Shown here in pieces: positions 17,555 through 26,849 of a DNA stretch of 37,152 nucleotides (positions are counted from its first letter, which is position 1; each line of letters opens with the position of its first letter). A program made the position numbers and the translations under genes. Source of the DNA: Okeania sp. SIO3I5 (GTDB lineage: Bacteria; Cyanobacteriota; Cyanobacteriia; Cyanobacteriales; Microcoleaceae); assembly GCF_010672085.1 (NCBI RefSeq), contig NZ_JAAHHT010000020.1:1-37152 (forward strand). The letters run 5' to 3'. The notes below the pieces were generated by a model, which saw nothing but the letters and a program-made list of their open reading frames with translations, searched no databases and was not told the DNA's origin.

Positions 17555-19084
17555 ATGCAAAAATATTCTACTTTTTTGACAAAAATTAAAACTAAAAAAT
17601 GTTTCCAGATAAGTAGTTTAGGAACTATTTTATTGAGTCTGGCAGTCAATTCCTTTTTATGGTTTCCGGAAAAAGTACAAGCACAAACAGACATTTATTG
17701 TCGATTGTCACCAGAAGCGATCGCCGAAAAAGAAAATCTTCGCCAAGCAGTTTTAGCAGGAAATAAAGATGCAGAAAAACAATATCAAGATATTCATATT
17801 CAACATAGTCGAGAAGTTAACAATTGTCGCATCAGAAATTGGCCGAGAACTCAAGGTATTTGGTTACGAATATATCCTTGTGATATTAGACGGGGAGAAA
17901 TTGACAGGATACTAGATAAAGTTGTTAATTATGGCTATAACCAAGTATACATAGAAGCTTTCTATGACGGACAAGTGCTTTTACCGGCAGCAAATAACCC
18001 CACGGTTTGGCCGTCGGTACTCCGCGTACCTGGTTATGAAAATGTCGATCTATTAGCTGAGAGTCTGAAAAAAGCACGAGATAGAGGTTTGCGTGCTTAT
18101 GCTTGGGTATTTACCATGAACTTCGGGTACACTTATTCCCAACTACCGAACCGTCAACAAGCATTAGCGCGTAATGGCAAAGGTCAAACAACCCTGGATG
18201 TAATTCCAGATAATGTTAGTTTACATAACCAGTTAGGTGCGAGTCATGCTTTCCATACTTTCGTAGATCCTTACAGTCCGGAAGCACGTCAAGATTATAG
18301 CGTTATGGTGAATGAGGTGTTAAAACGCCAACCTCAAGGAGTTTTATTCGACTACGTTCGTTATTTGCGGGGAGTGGGGGGTGACTCTGTAGCGGATGAC
18401 GTAAAAGATTTATGGATATATGGTGAAGCTTCTCAGAATGTGCTGTTGCAACGGGCGAAAAATGAAGCGGGAAAGGAATTAATTAGAAGATTTTTAGACA
18501 AGGGGTATGTTACTTCTGGAGATATTTATGCTGTTTCTTCCAGGGAGTCTCCGAAATGGCAAGGTTTCTTTTCACCTTCTGGTAATGGCGACAAACTACC
18601 GAAAGGAGGTTCGGGAACGCAGGTTTGGGAATTGAGTATTGCTCATGCTGCTCAAGGAATATTAGATTTTCTCCAGGTGGCGACTCAACCAGTAAAGCAA
18701 AAAGGTCTGTCTACTGGTGCTGTATTTTTCCCTGGTGGAAATAGGAGAATACAGAATGATGGTTTTGACTCTCGCCTCCAACCTTGGGATCAATTTCCGA
18801 CTTCGATGGAATGGCATCCGATGGCGTATGCAATTTGTGGCGATCGCGACGCTAGTTGTATTGTTTCTAAAGTGGAGAGAGTTTTGAGTATGGCGTCTAA
18901 TGGGGTGGCGGTTATTCCGGCGATCGCTGGTACTTGGGGAGAACCTTTTAAAAATCGTCCTTCTTTGGAAATACAAATGCAAGCTATTAGGAAGGCGACT
19001 CCTCAGATTAATGCTATTAGTCATTTTTCTTATGGTTGGCAACATATTGAAGAAACTCGCCTGCGGAAGTCTTGTCGGTTGTGA
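17555..19084 (+). CDS. exported glycoside hydrolase-like (GHL10/DUF187) protein
   Basis: A 509-aa secreted protein. An N-terminal hydrophobic stretch (about residues 20-42) ends in VQAQ, a signal-peptidase-like site. From about residue 100 it matches the GHL10 TIM-barrel family: GIWLRIYPCDI, YNQVYIEAFYDGQV, AYAWVFTMNFGY, DPYSPEARQDY and GVLFDYVRYLRG. These are putative carbohydrate hydrolases widespread in cyanobacteria, and the Asp in FDYVRY is a candidate catalytic residue by analogy with related barrels. The substrate is unknown. It stands alone between repeat-bearing spacers; HIP1 sites occur inside it at several points, which argues that it is long resident. Confidence 0.85.
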   Translation: MQKYSTFLTKIKTKKCFQISSLGTILLSLAVNSFLWFPEKVQAQTDIYCRLSPEAIAEKENLRQAVLAGNKDAEKQYQDIHIQHSREVNNCRIRNWPRTQGIWLRIYPCDIRRGEIDRILDKVVNYGYNQVYIEAFYDGQVLLPAANNPTVWPSVLRVPGYENVDLLAESLKKARDRGLRAYAWVFTMNFGYTYSQLPNRQQALARNGKGQTTLDVIPDNVSLHNQLGASHAFHTFVDPYSPEARQDYSVMVNEVLKRQPQGVLFDYVRYLRGVGGDSVADDVKDLWIYGEASQNVLLQRAKNEAGKELIRRFLDKGYVTSGDIYAVSSRESPKWQGFFSPSGNGDKLPKGGSGTQVWELSIAHAAQGILDFLQVATQPVKQKGLSTGAVFFPGGNRRIQNDGFDSRLQPWDQFPTSMEWHPMAYAICGDRDASCIVSKVERVLSMASNGVAVIPAIAGTWGEPFKNRPSLEIQMQAIRKATPQINAISHFSYGWQHIEETRLRKSCRL

Positions 19085-19114
19085 AAATAGAATTATCTCA
19101 AATCTGGATAATCT

Positions 19115-19142
19115 GTAGGGACGTTGCATGCAACGTCCCTAC
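19115..19142. repeat. GTAGGG palindrome, copy 3
   Basis: A perfect 28-bp palindrome with left arm GTAGGGACGTTGCA. It begins 31 bases after the glycosidase stop codon and could act as a terminator hairpin, but its lack of a T-run and its dispersed copies favour a repeat element. Confidence 0.8.
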
Positions 19143-19216
19143 CTGCTAAATAGATTATAATATTTTATGGCATTGCATAATTGTGGGATGATTTTGTTAG
19201 AAAGGATCGAGGATAA

Positions 19217-19340
19217 TCCCCGTGTCTCCTTGTCTCCGTGTCCCCGTGTCAGCCTCAATCATCCCAGTATTCAGCAACGCCTATTTTATTGTAGGGGTTT
19301 GGTCTCCAAACCCAAGCACAAATTTTCACAAATCATTTAG
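19217..19340. repeat. GTGTCTCC microsatellite and dispersed repeat
   Basis: 19217-19253 is a degenerate tract of CGTGTCTCC-type units. 19291-19335 carries GTAGGGGTTTGGTCTCCAAA and CACAAATCATTT, the same repeat as at 3443-3705. An open frame runs through here into the next gene, but the repeat content shows it is not coding. Confidence 0.65.
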
Positions 19341-19365
19341 GATTAGTATATCAGCGATCGAGATT

Positions 19366-20214
19366 ATGAAAAGGAAGAGAAAACGAACATCAAAGGAAAA
19401 AAAATTAGAGGAAAGAATAGAAAAGCTGAGACAACAAGGTTTTTATTTTCCTCCAAACATTCAATCTCCTAACAAAAAAACTTCTGAAAAACAAACCAGA
19501 TTAATCAGGCGTTTTGCAGATTGGTGGGAAACAACTCCTGTTGAGAAGTTTTTAGAAGATATACATTATCTGTTAAAAAATTCAGCAATTTTAGATATTT
19601 TTAGTTTGCTTACTAATGTTGCTATTATTGTTAGTTTGGTGAGCTGGTTAACGGGTTTAGAAGAACGAAAAGAAAATAAACTTTTTTCTACCTGGACTAT
19701 TATTAATGATGGTAAAGGCGATCAATCTGGTGTTGTAAGAACTGCTGTAGAACGGTTATATAAAGATAAATTTTCGTTATCTGGTCTACAGCTTAATAAA
19801 ACTAACTTAAGTGGAGCTAACTTTAGTAAAATTGACCTCAGTGGAGTTGACCTTAGTGGAGCTAATCTACTTGCTACAAACCTTAGTGGAGCTAACCTAC
19901 TTGCTACAAACCTTAGTGAATCTTTCCTCTTTGAAGCTAACCTCAGTGGAGCTAACCTGCTTGCCGCTAACCTTAGTGGAGCTAACTTTGGTGGAACTAA
20001 GCTCAATGGAGCCAACCTTTTTTTGGCTAACCTCAGTAATACACAAATAAAATTAGCCTGCAATTGGAAAGAAGCGACTTATGTAAGCAGTAAAATAGTT
20101 GACAACAAATGGGTTCCTTTAGATAAGCAAGCTAACCAAGATAGAATAAAAGAAATTGAACAAGATAAAGATTCCGATCCTAAAAATCCTCCTGATTGTT
20201 CTAAATGGGAATAA
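19366..20214 (+). CDS. pentapeptide-repeat membrane protein
   Basis: A 282-aa protein. I chose the ATG at 19366 (MKRKRKRTSKEKK) although the frame is open to 19222, because the upstream part is dispersed repeat. A basic, coiled N-terminus (1-45) is followed by one transmembrane helix (about 74-95, LLTNVAIIVSLVSW), a linker, and about seventeen pentapeptides of the A(N/D)LSG type (about 141-225), which fold as a right-handed beta helix. The C-terminus is charged. The N-terminus-helix-pentapeptide layout is common in cyanobacteria; its role is unknown. The next gene starts 33 bp downstream, so the two may be cotranscribed. Confidence 0.8.
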   Translation: MKRKRKRTSKEKKLEERIEKLRQQGFYFPPNIQSPNKKTSEKQTRLIRRFADWWETTPVEKFLEDIHYLLKNSAILDIFSLLTNVAIIVSLVSWLTGLEERKENKLFSTWTIINDGKGDQSGVVRTAVERLYKDKFSLSGLQLNKTNLSGANFSKIDLSGVDLSGANLLATNLSGANLLATNLSESFLFEANLSGANLLAANLSGANFGGTKLNGANLFLANLSNTQIKLACNWKEATYVSSKIVDNKWVPLDKQANQDRIKEIEQDKDSDPKNPPDCSKWE

Positions 20215-20247
20215 AGACTAACAAAATTTTATTAAAAACTAACAATT

Positions 20248-20916
20248 ATGCACATCTCTAAATACCTTATTTTACTCTCAATATCATTACTTTCAGCTTG
20301 CACTTTTGAAACATCAAAAATTCCTCCAGAAACAGAAACTTCGGACAAAAATTCTCCATCTACAGTTACTCCAGATAATAATTCCCAGTTCGTAGAAAAT
20401 CTAGTAGAGAATTACCTCGAAAAAACTCAAGTCAAAACAACAGTAAATCTAACTTTACCCGAAGCACAAAAAGTTCAAAATCAGTTTGTAGTAGAAATTA
20501 GTAAAAGTCTCGGTCCGGTAGTTGGTTATAAAGCGGGATTAACTAATCAAAAAGCTCAAGAAAGTTTCAACGTTTCTCAGCCTTTGCGCGGTGTTTTTTT
20601 AGAAAAAATGTTATTGGAAAATGGTAGTGTTATTTCTGCTAAACTTGGCAGTCGCCCTATTGGGGAAGGCGACTTAATTATGAGGGTAGGAAGTGCAGAA
20701 ATTAATAATGCCAAAACTCCGAGAGAAACCTTGAAGTATTTAGATGCAGTTATCCCATTTATTGAATTGGGAGATTTAGTTTATAGCGAAGATATAAAAA
20801 TAGATGCGCCGGCTCTTTTAGCAATTAATGTTGGAGCAAGAACAGGAATTTTAGGTCAACCTTGGACGCAACAATGTCCACATTTTTGCCTAACCTTATG
20901 TTTTGAGGTTAATTAA
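20248..20916 (+). CDS. lipoprotein with truncated hydratase/FAH-like domain
   Basis: 222 aa. Signal peptide with Cys18 in lipobox LLSAC, then a Ser/Thr/Pro-rich linker. From about residue 60 it resembles 2-keto-4-pentenoate hydratases and FAH-type enzymes: VGYKAGLTNQKAQ, RGVFLEKML and EGDLIMRVG, which contribute to the metal and substrate site in those families. The similarity stops after INVGARTGILG; family members usually continue for another 80-90 residues. Here the frame ends with an unrelated QPWTQQCPHFCLTLCFEVN. It is therefore probably a C-terminal truncation with doubtful activity. Lipid anchoring of such a domain is also unusual. Confidence 0.6.
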   Translation: MHISKYLILLSISLLSACTFETSKIPPETETSDKNSPSTVTPDNNSQFVENLVENYLEKTQVKTTVNLTLPEAQKVQNQFVVEISKSLGPVVGYKAGLTNQKAQESFNVSQPLRGVFLEKMLLENGSVISAKLGSRPIGEGDLIMRVGSAEINNAKTPRETLKYLDAVIPFIELGDLVYSEDIKIDAPALLAINVGARTGILGQPWTQQCPHFCLTLCFEVN

Positions 20917-20928
20917 TTGACCTCAAAA
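20901..20928 (+). terminator. hairpin at the end of the lipoprotein gene
   Basis: A nine-pair stem, TTTTGAGGT with ACCTCAAAA, encloses the stop codon of the preceding gene in its loop. The T-rich run that follows is weak, so it may be an inefficient bidirectional terminator. Confidence 0.45.
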
Positions 20929-20997
20929 ACATCTTATTTATTTAGGAAATAGAGACAATTACTCGTTTTAAGCACATTTTTTCTAAGAGGTCGTTCT

Positions 20998-23415
20998 ATG
21001 AAGCGAACATTTCCGAATAAAACTAAGTCTGTTGGTAAATGTGAACTTCACACAGAAGCAAGTATTGAACAGACTAAACAAACAAATATAGATACTAGCA
21101 AGGCTTGTTCCTCGGCTGCAATGATTGGACTTGCTGCTATCTCAACTACAATGGGTGCATCAGGCATCCTCTTCCCCGGGGAAGGCGATCGGGCAGTAGC
21201 AGCAGAGCTGCCTCAAATAGATACGAATCAACAATATTCTTCTGAAGTAAAAATTTCAGAACTAAATATTACTGGGGTTAATAGAGGAAAAGGTCTACTG
21301 CTGCAAAAATTGACCCAAGGCCATGTAAATACTGAAGGAAATAGTGATTCTGAAGTAGGGATAACTAAACCTGAAACTGTTTTGCCCTCAGGACAACAAT
21401 TAGGAGATAGGTCTTTTTTACCTGTAGAACTTAAACAGAAAAACCTAAATCAAGCAAAAAGCAATAAGTTGCCTCCTTTAGGTTCCATAAGTAAAGTACA
21501 AGTAAAGAAAGATATTAGTAGTGATGGCCTGCAACTTGAGCAATTAAAAACAGGAATTAACCCTGTTCAAAAACAAAAAAACCGCCCGGCAAAAAGTTCG
21601 GTGGAGTGGAGGTATGAGGAGTCTGTTTCTGAGTCTGTAGGAAAGCCTTTTGATTTATCAAAAAGGAAAATCCTAGAAAAAAATATATCTCAGAAACCAC
21701 AAAATTTAGTTGTTACCGAACCAGCGCTAGAAATAGCTACCCCGAAACTAGATAATAATTCTGCTGCTAGACAAGTAACTGAGGATCGAGCAGATATTTC
21801 TCCAGAGTCTATTAAGACTCAAGAGACAAAACTAGAAGGAGCAGTAGTTATTGATTCGGAGATGACATCTACACCAGTTTCATTGGTGTACAAAGTGCGT
21901 GTTGGGGACACATTGAGTTTAATTGCTAGTCAGCACAATGTATCTGTTGGGTCGTTGGCTAAAATTAATCAAATTAAAGATCCAGACGTAATTGAAGTTG
22001 CCAAATTACTGAAAATTCCTCAGCAAAAATCTTCTTCATCATTAACTCTACCAACTTATAAAGGTGGAAATTTCACTTACCTAGAAAATTATTCTGGAAA
22101 ACAAGAATTTGGTCAAGCTTCCCAAGAGACTAAAAACGATCGCCTGAATTTTCCAGAAACCAAGATACCCATTAAAAAATCTGATTATTCATCATATAAT
22201 AAACTCAATCTTCCTACATCTAAAGTTTCAACAATGGGAAGTTTAGAGCTTACTTCTTGGTCTCAAGATGCAGGCAATAAAGAGTCCCAAATAAATCAGA
22301 AATCAAAAGAATTTATAACTTCAAAACACTCGGTTGCTACACAGAAGACCAAAACTCCCTTAGTTAATGGTAAAGTATGGCCTACTCATCTAAAATCAAA
22401 CGTATCTAGGCCAAATTCTACTACAGAGTTAGAAAATCAAATCAACTTTACTAATAACCAACCTGTTCAACAAACAGAAATTGCTAGTGATACAAAAGAT
22501 AGTGAATCAGTACCAGTAGCTCAAACGGATAATAAAGAAAATCCTTATTCCAATCGTTTAAGGTCAGAAATTACTAGACTACGAGAAGAATATAATGCTC
22601 AAAAAGATTTAGAAGAATCTCAGAGCACTAATTCACAATCAACAACAATTATTCCAGTACCTCAACCACTATCTTCAGAAAATAACCTATCTATTAATCA
22701 TCAAATTCCTATAAACAACAACAATAAAAATAGATACTTACAGCGCACTTATCAGCTAGAAATTAGTACCCCCGAAACCAGACAATGGTCTGAAGAAATG
22801 AGAAATAATCGACCAGAAAGGAGAAATCCTGCTACAGTTGTGAAAGAACTACCCGCAGGAAGTCAGATTAATCAATCTCAAGACTCATCTCTTATGGTAG
22901 CAGCACCAATAGGAGGTAACGCAGACCAGATTCTTAATAATCCTTCGCTTGGAAAAATGGTTTCCCCAGATTTACCACCTTTGGGTAAAGCTGATACCTA
23001 TTTACCTGGTGGATCAATGCAATTTACAGGGTATACCTGGCCAGCAAGAGGCGCTCTTACATCAGGTTATGGTTGGCGATGGGGAAGAATGCACAGAGGT
23101 ATTGATATAGCAGCACCTACTGGGACACCAATTGTAGCAGCAGCTCCTGGTATTGTTACTTATGCTGATTGGAATAGCGGGGGTTACGGTAATCTAGTGG
23201 AAATTCAACATCCCAATGGTAGTCTCACAGTTTATGCTCATAACAGCCAAATTTTGGTTAGAGAAGGTCAAAAAGTGTCTCAGGGTGAAATGATTGCTAA
23301 AATGGGAAGTACAGGCCGTAGCACTGGGCCTCATTTACACTTTGAAATCCACCCTAAAGGGAACGGAGCGGTAAACCCGATGGCCCTTCTTCCTTCTGGA
23401 AGGACTTATAATTAG
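20998..23415 (+). CDS. LysM and M23 domain cell-wall endopeptidase
   Basis: 805 aa. AGAGG lies upstream of the ATG. The N-terminus has a long cytoplasmic-looking stretch before a hydrophobic segment (about 37-60) ending in AVAAE, probably a signal or anchor. A LysM peptidoglycan-binding motif lies at about 296-342 (YKVRVGDTLSLIASQHNVSV). A long Ser/Asn/Gln-rich linker leads to a C-terminal M23 zinc metallopeptidase (about 680-800). Its motifs are HRGID, with the zinc-binding His and Asp near 699-703, and HLHFE near 779. Such proteins cut peptide cross-links or activate amidases during cell division and filament growth. The pattern (LysM, linker, M23) is typical of cyanobacteria. It is probably monocistronic. 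Confidence 0.93.
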   Translation: MKRTFPNKTKSVGKCELHTEASIEQTKQTNIDTSKACSSAAMIGLAAISTTMGASGILFPGEGDRAVAAELPQIDTNQQYSSEVKISELNITGVNRGKGLLLQKLTQGHVNTEGNSDSEVGITKPETVLPSGQQLGDRSFLPVELKQKNLNQAKSNKLPPLGSISKVQVKKDISSDGLQLEQLKTGINPVQKQKNRPAKSSVEWRYEESVSESVGKPFDLSKRKILEKNISQKPQNLVVTEPALEIATPKLDNNSAARQVTEDRADISPESIKTQETKLEGAVVIDSEMTSTPVSLVYKVRVGDTLSLIASQHNVSVGSLAKINQIKDPDVIEVAKLLKIPQQKSSSSLTLPTYKGGNFTYLENYSGKQEFGQASQETKNDRLNFPETKIPIKKSDYSSYNKLNLPTSKVSTMGSLELTSWSQDAGNKESQINQKSKEFITSKHSVATQKTKTPLVNGKVWPTHLKSNVSRPNSTTELENQINFTNNQPVQQTEIASDTKDSESVPVAQTDNKENPYSNRLRSEITRLREEYNAQKDLEESQSTNSQSTTIIPVPQPLSSENNLSINHQIPINNNNKNRYLQRTYQLEISTPETRQWSEEMRNNRPERRNPATVVKELPAGSQINQSQDSSLMVAAPIGGNADQILNNPSLGKMVSPDLPPLGKADTYLPGGSMQFTGYTWPARGALTSGYGWRWGRMHRGIDIAAPTGTPIVAAAPGIVTYADWNSGGYGNLVEIQHPNGSLTVYAHNSQILVREGQKVSQGEMIAKMGSTGRSTGPHLHFEIHPKGNGAVNPMALLPSGRTYN

Positions 23416-23790
23416 AATTTTGACATTCTCTCCCGTTGTTAGGCGCTGAAATTCCTACTGAGTCCGAAATGTTTCGGTAGATTAGTGTTTCTTATGATGC
23501 TTCTAACCAATGTGTCACCCTAACGGTTTCCCCCACCTCCATTTAGGGTTTCCGGTTTCCGTCTTCAGTTATCACCGACATGAAATGCTACGGGAAATGA
23601 AAAGCGTTTTGCGTTCGGCAAAGCTTCACTTTTCATATTGCGGAGCAAAATGGCGGTTGCCGAAATGACTTTAAAATTAATAAATAAGTAAAGTTTGCCC
23701 TTGAGTTTTATCTAGTCTTTGACATACTATTTGGTGGTTAGGCGCGGAAATTATTCTGGTTTCAGCATAATTTTTTCCGTATAGTCCACT
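23416..23790 (-). mobile_element. remnant right ends of TnpB-type (IS200/IS605-like) elements
   Basis: On the minus strand, 23449-23422 reads CAGCGCCTAACAAC-GGGAGAGAATGTCAAAA, and a second related segment lies around 23750-23715 (GCGCCTAACCACC...ATGTCAAA). Both resemble the end of the plus-strand tnpB remnant at 32170-32205 (AGCGCCGGGAGGATGTCAAA). Upstream of the first is a highly foldable stretch (ATGAAAAG/CTTTTCAT; CTAC..GGTAG), as expected for TnpB guide-RNA scaffolds. No TnpB coding sequence is recognised. A 71-codon minus-strand frame (23677-23892) crosses the second segment but matches nothing I know. Assignment is moderate. Confidence 0.4.
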
Positions 23791-24177
23791 TAAATTACAC
23801 ACCTGATAATGTCTAATACAAAGGTGGTTCTTTACCCAAGCATTTTCTATATTCCAAAAGCCTTTAGAACTATACCCTAGGGTGCATTTCAAACATAAAA
23901 AAACTTTATTTTCTTATATCTGTATATTTAGAGTTTTTCCATCGACAAGTCAAAATCTCGTCATAACCCCTAACTCTAGTTTTCAAGGTAAATTCGTTAC
24001 CGAGAGCTATAATTTAGGTTTTTAGAGCGGTTGAATACTTTGGGGTTTTGTGCCATAACCATAGAGCTACCTGCTTAAGGACGAGGTTTTAAAGCAAATT
24101 TTTTGGAAAAAAAAATTCTTAAATGGTTGACGAAACTATGGTAATCTATGCTAAGATTATAAATGGTTAAAAAACTA
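23791..24177. other. spacer upstream of the tRNA
   Basis: No gene is seen. A possible tRNA promoter has TTGACG (24127-24132) and TAAGAT (24152-24157), but the 19-bp spacing is long. The rest is AT-rich, without structure I can interpret. Confidence 0.35.
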
Positions 24178-24250
24178 GGCTCAGTAGCTCAGTGGTTAGA
24201 GCAGGGGACTCATAAGCCCAAGGTCGCAGGTTCAAATCCCGCCTGAGCCA
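24178..24250 (+). tRNA. tRNA with CAT anticodon (Met or Ile2)
   Basis: 73 nt with a perfect 7-bp acceptor stem (GGCTCAG/CTGAGCC), discriminator A, a perfect D stem (GCTC/GAGC), anticodon loop CTCATAA, and a T loop TTCAAAT. The CAT anticodon fits elongator tRNA-Met or a lysidine-modified tRNA-Ile2; CTCATAA occurs in both. Unusually, the anticodon stem has only three Watson-Crick pairs (G27-A43 and A31-G39 are mismatched) and the T stem has an A51-C63 mismatch. CCA is not encoded. Confidence 0.85.
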
Positions 24251-24867
24251 TATTTGTTAATAATTACCTCAAAATGTAATTTCTAAAAAATACTTGGAGA
24301 TTTTAAAAATCTCTAAAAGAGGGTTTAAATATTGCTAACCCTATTCAGTATTTATTATAAATAAACGTATTAAACGCATTTCATAACATTTAATTGTAAT
24401 TTTTTTGATTTAATTTCTTTGGTTCAATAACAAACATACAAGGTTAACTTAGATATTAGATAGTAGATGTACTAAAGTAGTCTCTTAAAAACTAACGTTT
24501 TTTACTATGTGAACAAGGTTTGTGGAATTGATACGATTATTGTGGCTTACCATGAAATTATGGCAATTCTAAGATTATTGATACTCTTTTTCATCATTCT
24601 GGGACAAGTTCTTCACTGTAGGTAAAGTCGCCATTTATGGCCATAAGACCCGAACTACAATTGTATAGTGATAAAACTTTGAGGACAGTTTCCTTCAAAG
24701 AAAATCTATATACCATTATGATTAATAATAAGCTTTTTGATTAGATTAAATGTTTTAATAATATAGAGGTTATTAGTAGTTAAAACAGGAAGCTCTGACA
24801 AATGCTAGATTGAGAGCAACTCATAATAAAAAAATTATCAACTCATTTTCATAAGGAGAATTAAATC
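24251..24867. other. noncoding spacer between tRNA and peroxiredoxin
   Basis: 617 bp of AT-rich sequence with no supported gene. A short perfect palindrome GAGATTTT-A-AAAATCTC lies at 24297-24313. The 3' part presumably holds the peroxiredoxin promoter, but I cannot pick convincing boxes. Confidence 0.4.
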
Positions 24868-25467
24868 ATGACAGATGAATGCCTGCGTGTGGGCAAAAAA
24901 GCTCCGGATTTTACTGCTACAGCTGTAGTGGATCAGGAATTCGAGACAATTAAACTGTCTGATTATCGTGGTAAGTATGTAGTCTTATTCTTCTACCCCC
25001 TGGATTTTACTTTCGTTTGTCCAACAGAAATTACGGCCTTTAACGCTCGCTACAGAGAATTTGAGTCACTTAACACTGAAATTTTAGGAGTTTCAGTGGA
25101 CAGTGAATTTTCACATCTAGCTTGGATTCAAACAGATCGTAAGTCTGGCGGTATTGGAGACCTTAATTATCCCCTATTATCTGATATTAAGAAAGAAATT
25201 AGTGCCGCCTACAATGTTTTAGATCCAGAAGCTGGTATTGCCCTACGGGGATTATTTATTATTGATAGAGAAGGTATTATCCAGCACACAATGATTAATA
25301 ATTTTGCTTTTGGCCGTAATGTGGATGAAACTCTCCGCTCTCTACAAGCTATTCAATATGTACAGGTTCACCCAGATGAAGTTTGTCCCGAAGGTTGGAA
25401 ACCGGGGGATAAAACTATGAATTCCGATCCAATTAAGTCTAAAGAATTTTTTGCTGCTATTGAATAA
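24868..25467 (+). CDS. typical 2-Cys peroxiredoxin
   Basis: 199 aa. It reduces hydrogen peroxide and organic peroxides with electrons from thioredoxins. The peroxidatic Cys51 lies in FTFVCPTE and the resolving Cys173 in DEVCPEGW, the pattern of the typical (Prx1/AhpC) class that works as a head-to-tail dimer. [14 protein letters not shown] is the conserved second half of the fold. AAGGAG precedes the ATG by nine bases. Length is normal. It is followed at 271 bp by a second thioredoxin-fold gene on the same strand, consistent with a peroxide-defence pair. Confidence 0.97.
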   Translation: MTDECLRVGKKAPDFTATAVVDQEFETIKLSDYRGKYVVLFFYPLDFTFVCPTEITAFNARYREFESLNTEILGVSVDSEFSHLAWIQTDRKSGGIGDLNYPLLSDIKKEISAAYNVLDPEAGIALRGLFIIDREGIIQHTMINNFAFGRNVDETLRSLQAIQYVQVHPDEVCPEGWKPGDKTMNSDPIKSKEFFAAIE

Positions 25468-25503
25468 ATTTTTTGAGGCAGTTTATAAAGTACCTCATAA
25501 TTT
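25468..25503 (+). terminator. possible weak terminator after peroxiredoxin
   Basis: GAGGCA and TACCTC form a short stem about 8-30 bases after the stop codon, followed by ATAATTTT. The hairpin is weak, so readthrough into the next gene is possible. Confidence 0.3.
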
Positions 25504-25738
25504 TGATAAAATACTTACTCCAATACTGTAGCTGAGATTAAAAATCTCAAGGTTTTGGATTCGTAAATCTAAAATACAGCCGTTTTTTTCTTTCTTATTG
25601 ATGAAGTATATATATTGATAATTTTAGGGAGTGGAGAAGATGGATATGATGCACCAGATTGCTCACCTAATCTGCTAGTCTGCTGTATATTTCAATTAAT
25701 TAAAGTTTGGACTTTTTAGTTTTAATTAAAATTAGATC

Positions 25739-26290
25739 ATGCTAACTTCTTATGACTTTAGGGGTTTACTAAATCAACGTTTTTTTCAAAATTTATTACC
25801 TATTCCAGCTATTAATGGTTTGGATAATGGTAAAAGAACGCCAGATTTTGAATTACCAGATCTTACAAATAATAAATTAGTTCGGTTATCTAATTATTGG
25901 GGAGTAACTCCTGTCATAATTGCCTTGACTCGTATTTTTACTGAAAAGCAGTATTGCCCATTTTGTTTCCCTCATATCTTGGCTTTAAATAACAATTATG
26001 AAAGGTTTTTAGAGCAAGGAGTAGAAGTATTAATGATTACAAGTACCGATGAGGAGCAAAGCAAGATTGTTGTGAAGGATCTAAGTTTAAAAATGCCACT
26101 ACTTAGTGATTCTAGTTGTCAGGTGTTTAAAAATTACAAGGTTGGTCAAGCTTTAGGAGCGCCTTTATCGGGGCAGTTTGTATTAGATAAACAGGGTAGA
26201 CTTTGCTATAAACATTTGTTTTCTTTTCTAGATCATAATGCTAGTGTTGAGGATTTGTTGGCGATTTTAGATAATCATATTTTTGAGTAA
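25739..26290 (+). CDS. AhpC/TSA-family redoxin with CPFC motif
   Basis: 183 aa with a thioredoxin-like peroxiredoxin fold. PDFELPDLTNNKLVRLSNY is the usual first beta-hairpin region, and the active site reads KQYCPFCFPHI with Cys73 and Cys76, a CxxC pair instead of the single peroxidatic cysteine of typical peroxiredoxins. GQFVLDKQGRL matches the C-terminal strand pair. Conserved proteins of this type are found in many cyanobacteria and are annotated as redoxins or peroxiredoxin-like; the reductant and substrate are unknown. No strong Shine-Dalgarno is visible. It follows the 2-Cys peroxiredoxin on the same strand, which suggests a shared role in oxidative stress. Confidence 0.85.
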   Translation: MLTSYDFRGLLNQRFFQNLLPIPAINGLDNGKRTPDFELPDLTNNKLVRLSNYWGVTPVIIALTRIFTEKQYCPFCFPHILALNNNYERFLEQGVEVLMITSTDEEQSKIVVKDLSLKMPLLSDSSCQVFKNYKVGQALGAPLSGQFVLDKQGRLCYKHLFSFLDHNASVEDLLAILDNHIFE

Positions 26291-26374
26291 AATAATTACT
26301 AATAGTTGAGATTATTTCAGTGCAAATAGCGATCGCTTTTTGACAAGCACACGACTATCAAAAATTACATCAAT

Positions 26375-26676
26375 AATTAGGGTTTGCTCAAAAAGTATTT
26401 TGGTAAGGGTAGGAGTCAGGAGTCTGGATGTAGGGACGTTTCGCTGGCGCGACATGAAACGCATTTTTGTTATGCAACGTCCGTACGGAGTCAGGAGAAA
26501 TGGGAATTATAAAAGAGTTAGGAAAAAGAATAGTCCCTTGATTTTTATTCCCAACTCTTGCCTAAAATGCTAATTTTTTGAACCTGAGCAACCTAAAAGC
26601 TTGTACTTTTTTCGACTAAAAAAGGATCAAACCTTTATTTTTCAAAGATTTGAGATTAAGAAAACAAACCCTAATT
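26375..26676 (+). mobile_element. MITE-like element family 2, copy with both ends
   Basis: Inverted ends AATTAGGGTTTGCT (26375-26388) and the complement of AATTAGGGTTTGTT (26663-26676) match at 13 of 14 positions. The interior contains CCCAACTCTTGCCTAAAATG, shared with copies at 32270-32400 (+) and 34476-34672 (-). A GTAGGGACGTT...AACGTCCGTAC inverted repeat (26430-26486) is nested inside. No real gene is present; the 77-codon frame across it is repeat sequence. Confidence 0.6.
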
Positions 26677-26849
26677 AAAACAACCTAAGCTAGCATCAAC
26701 TCAACTTCAAAAAGTCGTCGAGCTTGTTAATTTATTCTGCTATTAATTAAAAATTTATTCCCCAATACTTATGGTTTTATATTTAAAAATAGTGAGGCAA
26801 AACCTGAGTTGAATATTGCAAGTTGGGCATTAAAACTTCCATCTTAATC

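Noticed and set aside
18662-19129. 155-codon minus-strand frame
   Set aside because: Shadow of the glycosidase gene on the opposite strand.
19222-19365. N-terminal extension of the pentapeptide protein
   Set aside because: It translates a CGTGTCTCC microsatellite and a dispersed repeat also present at 3443-3705.
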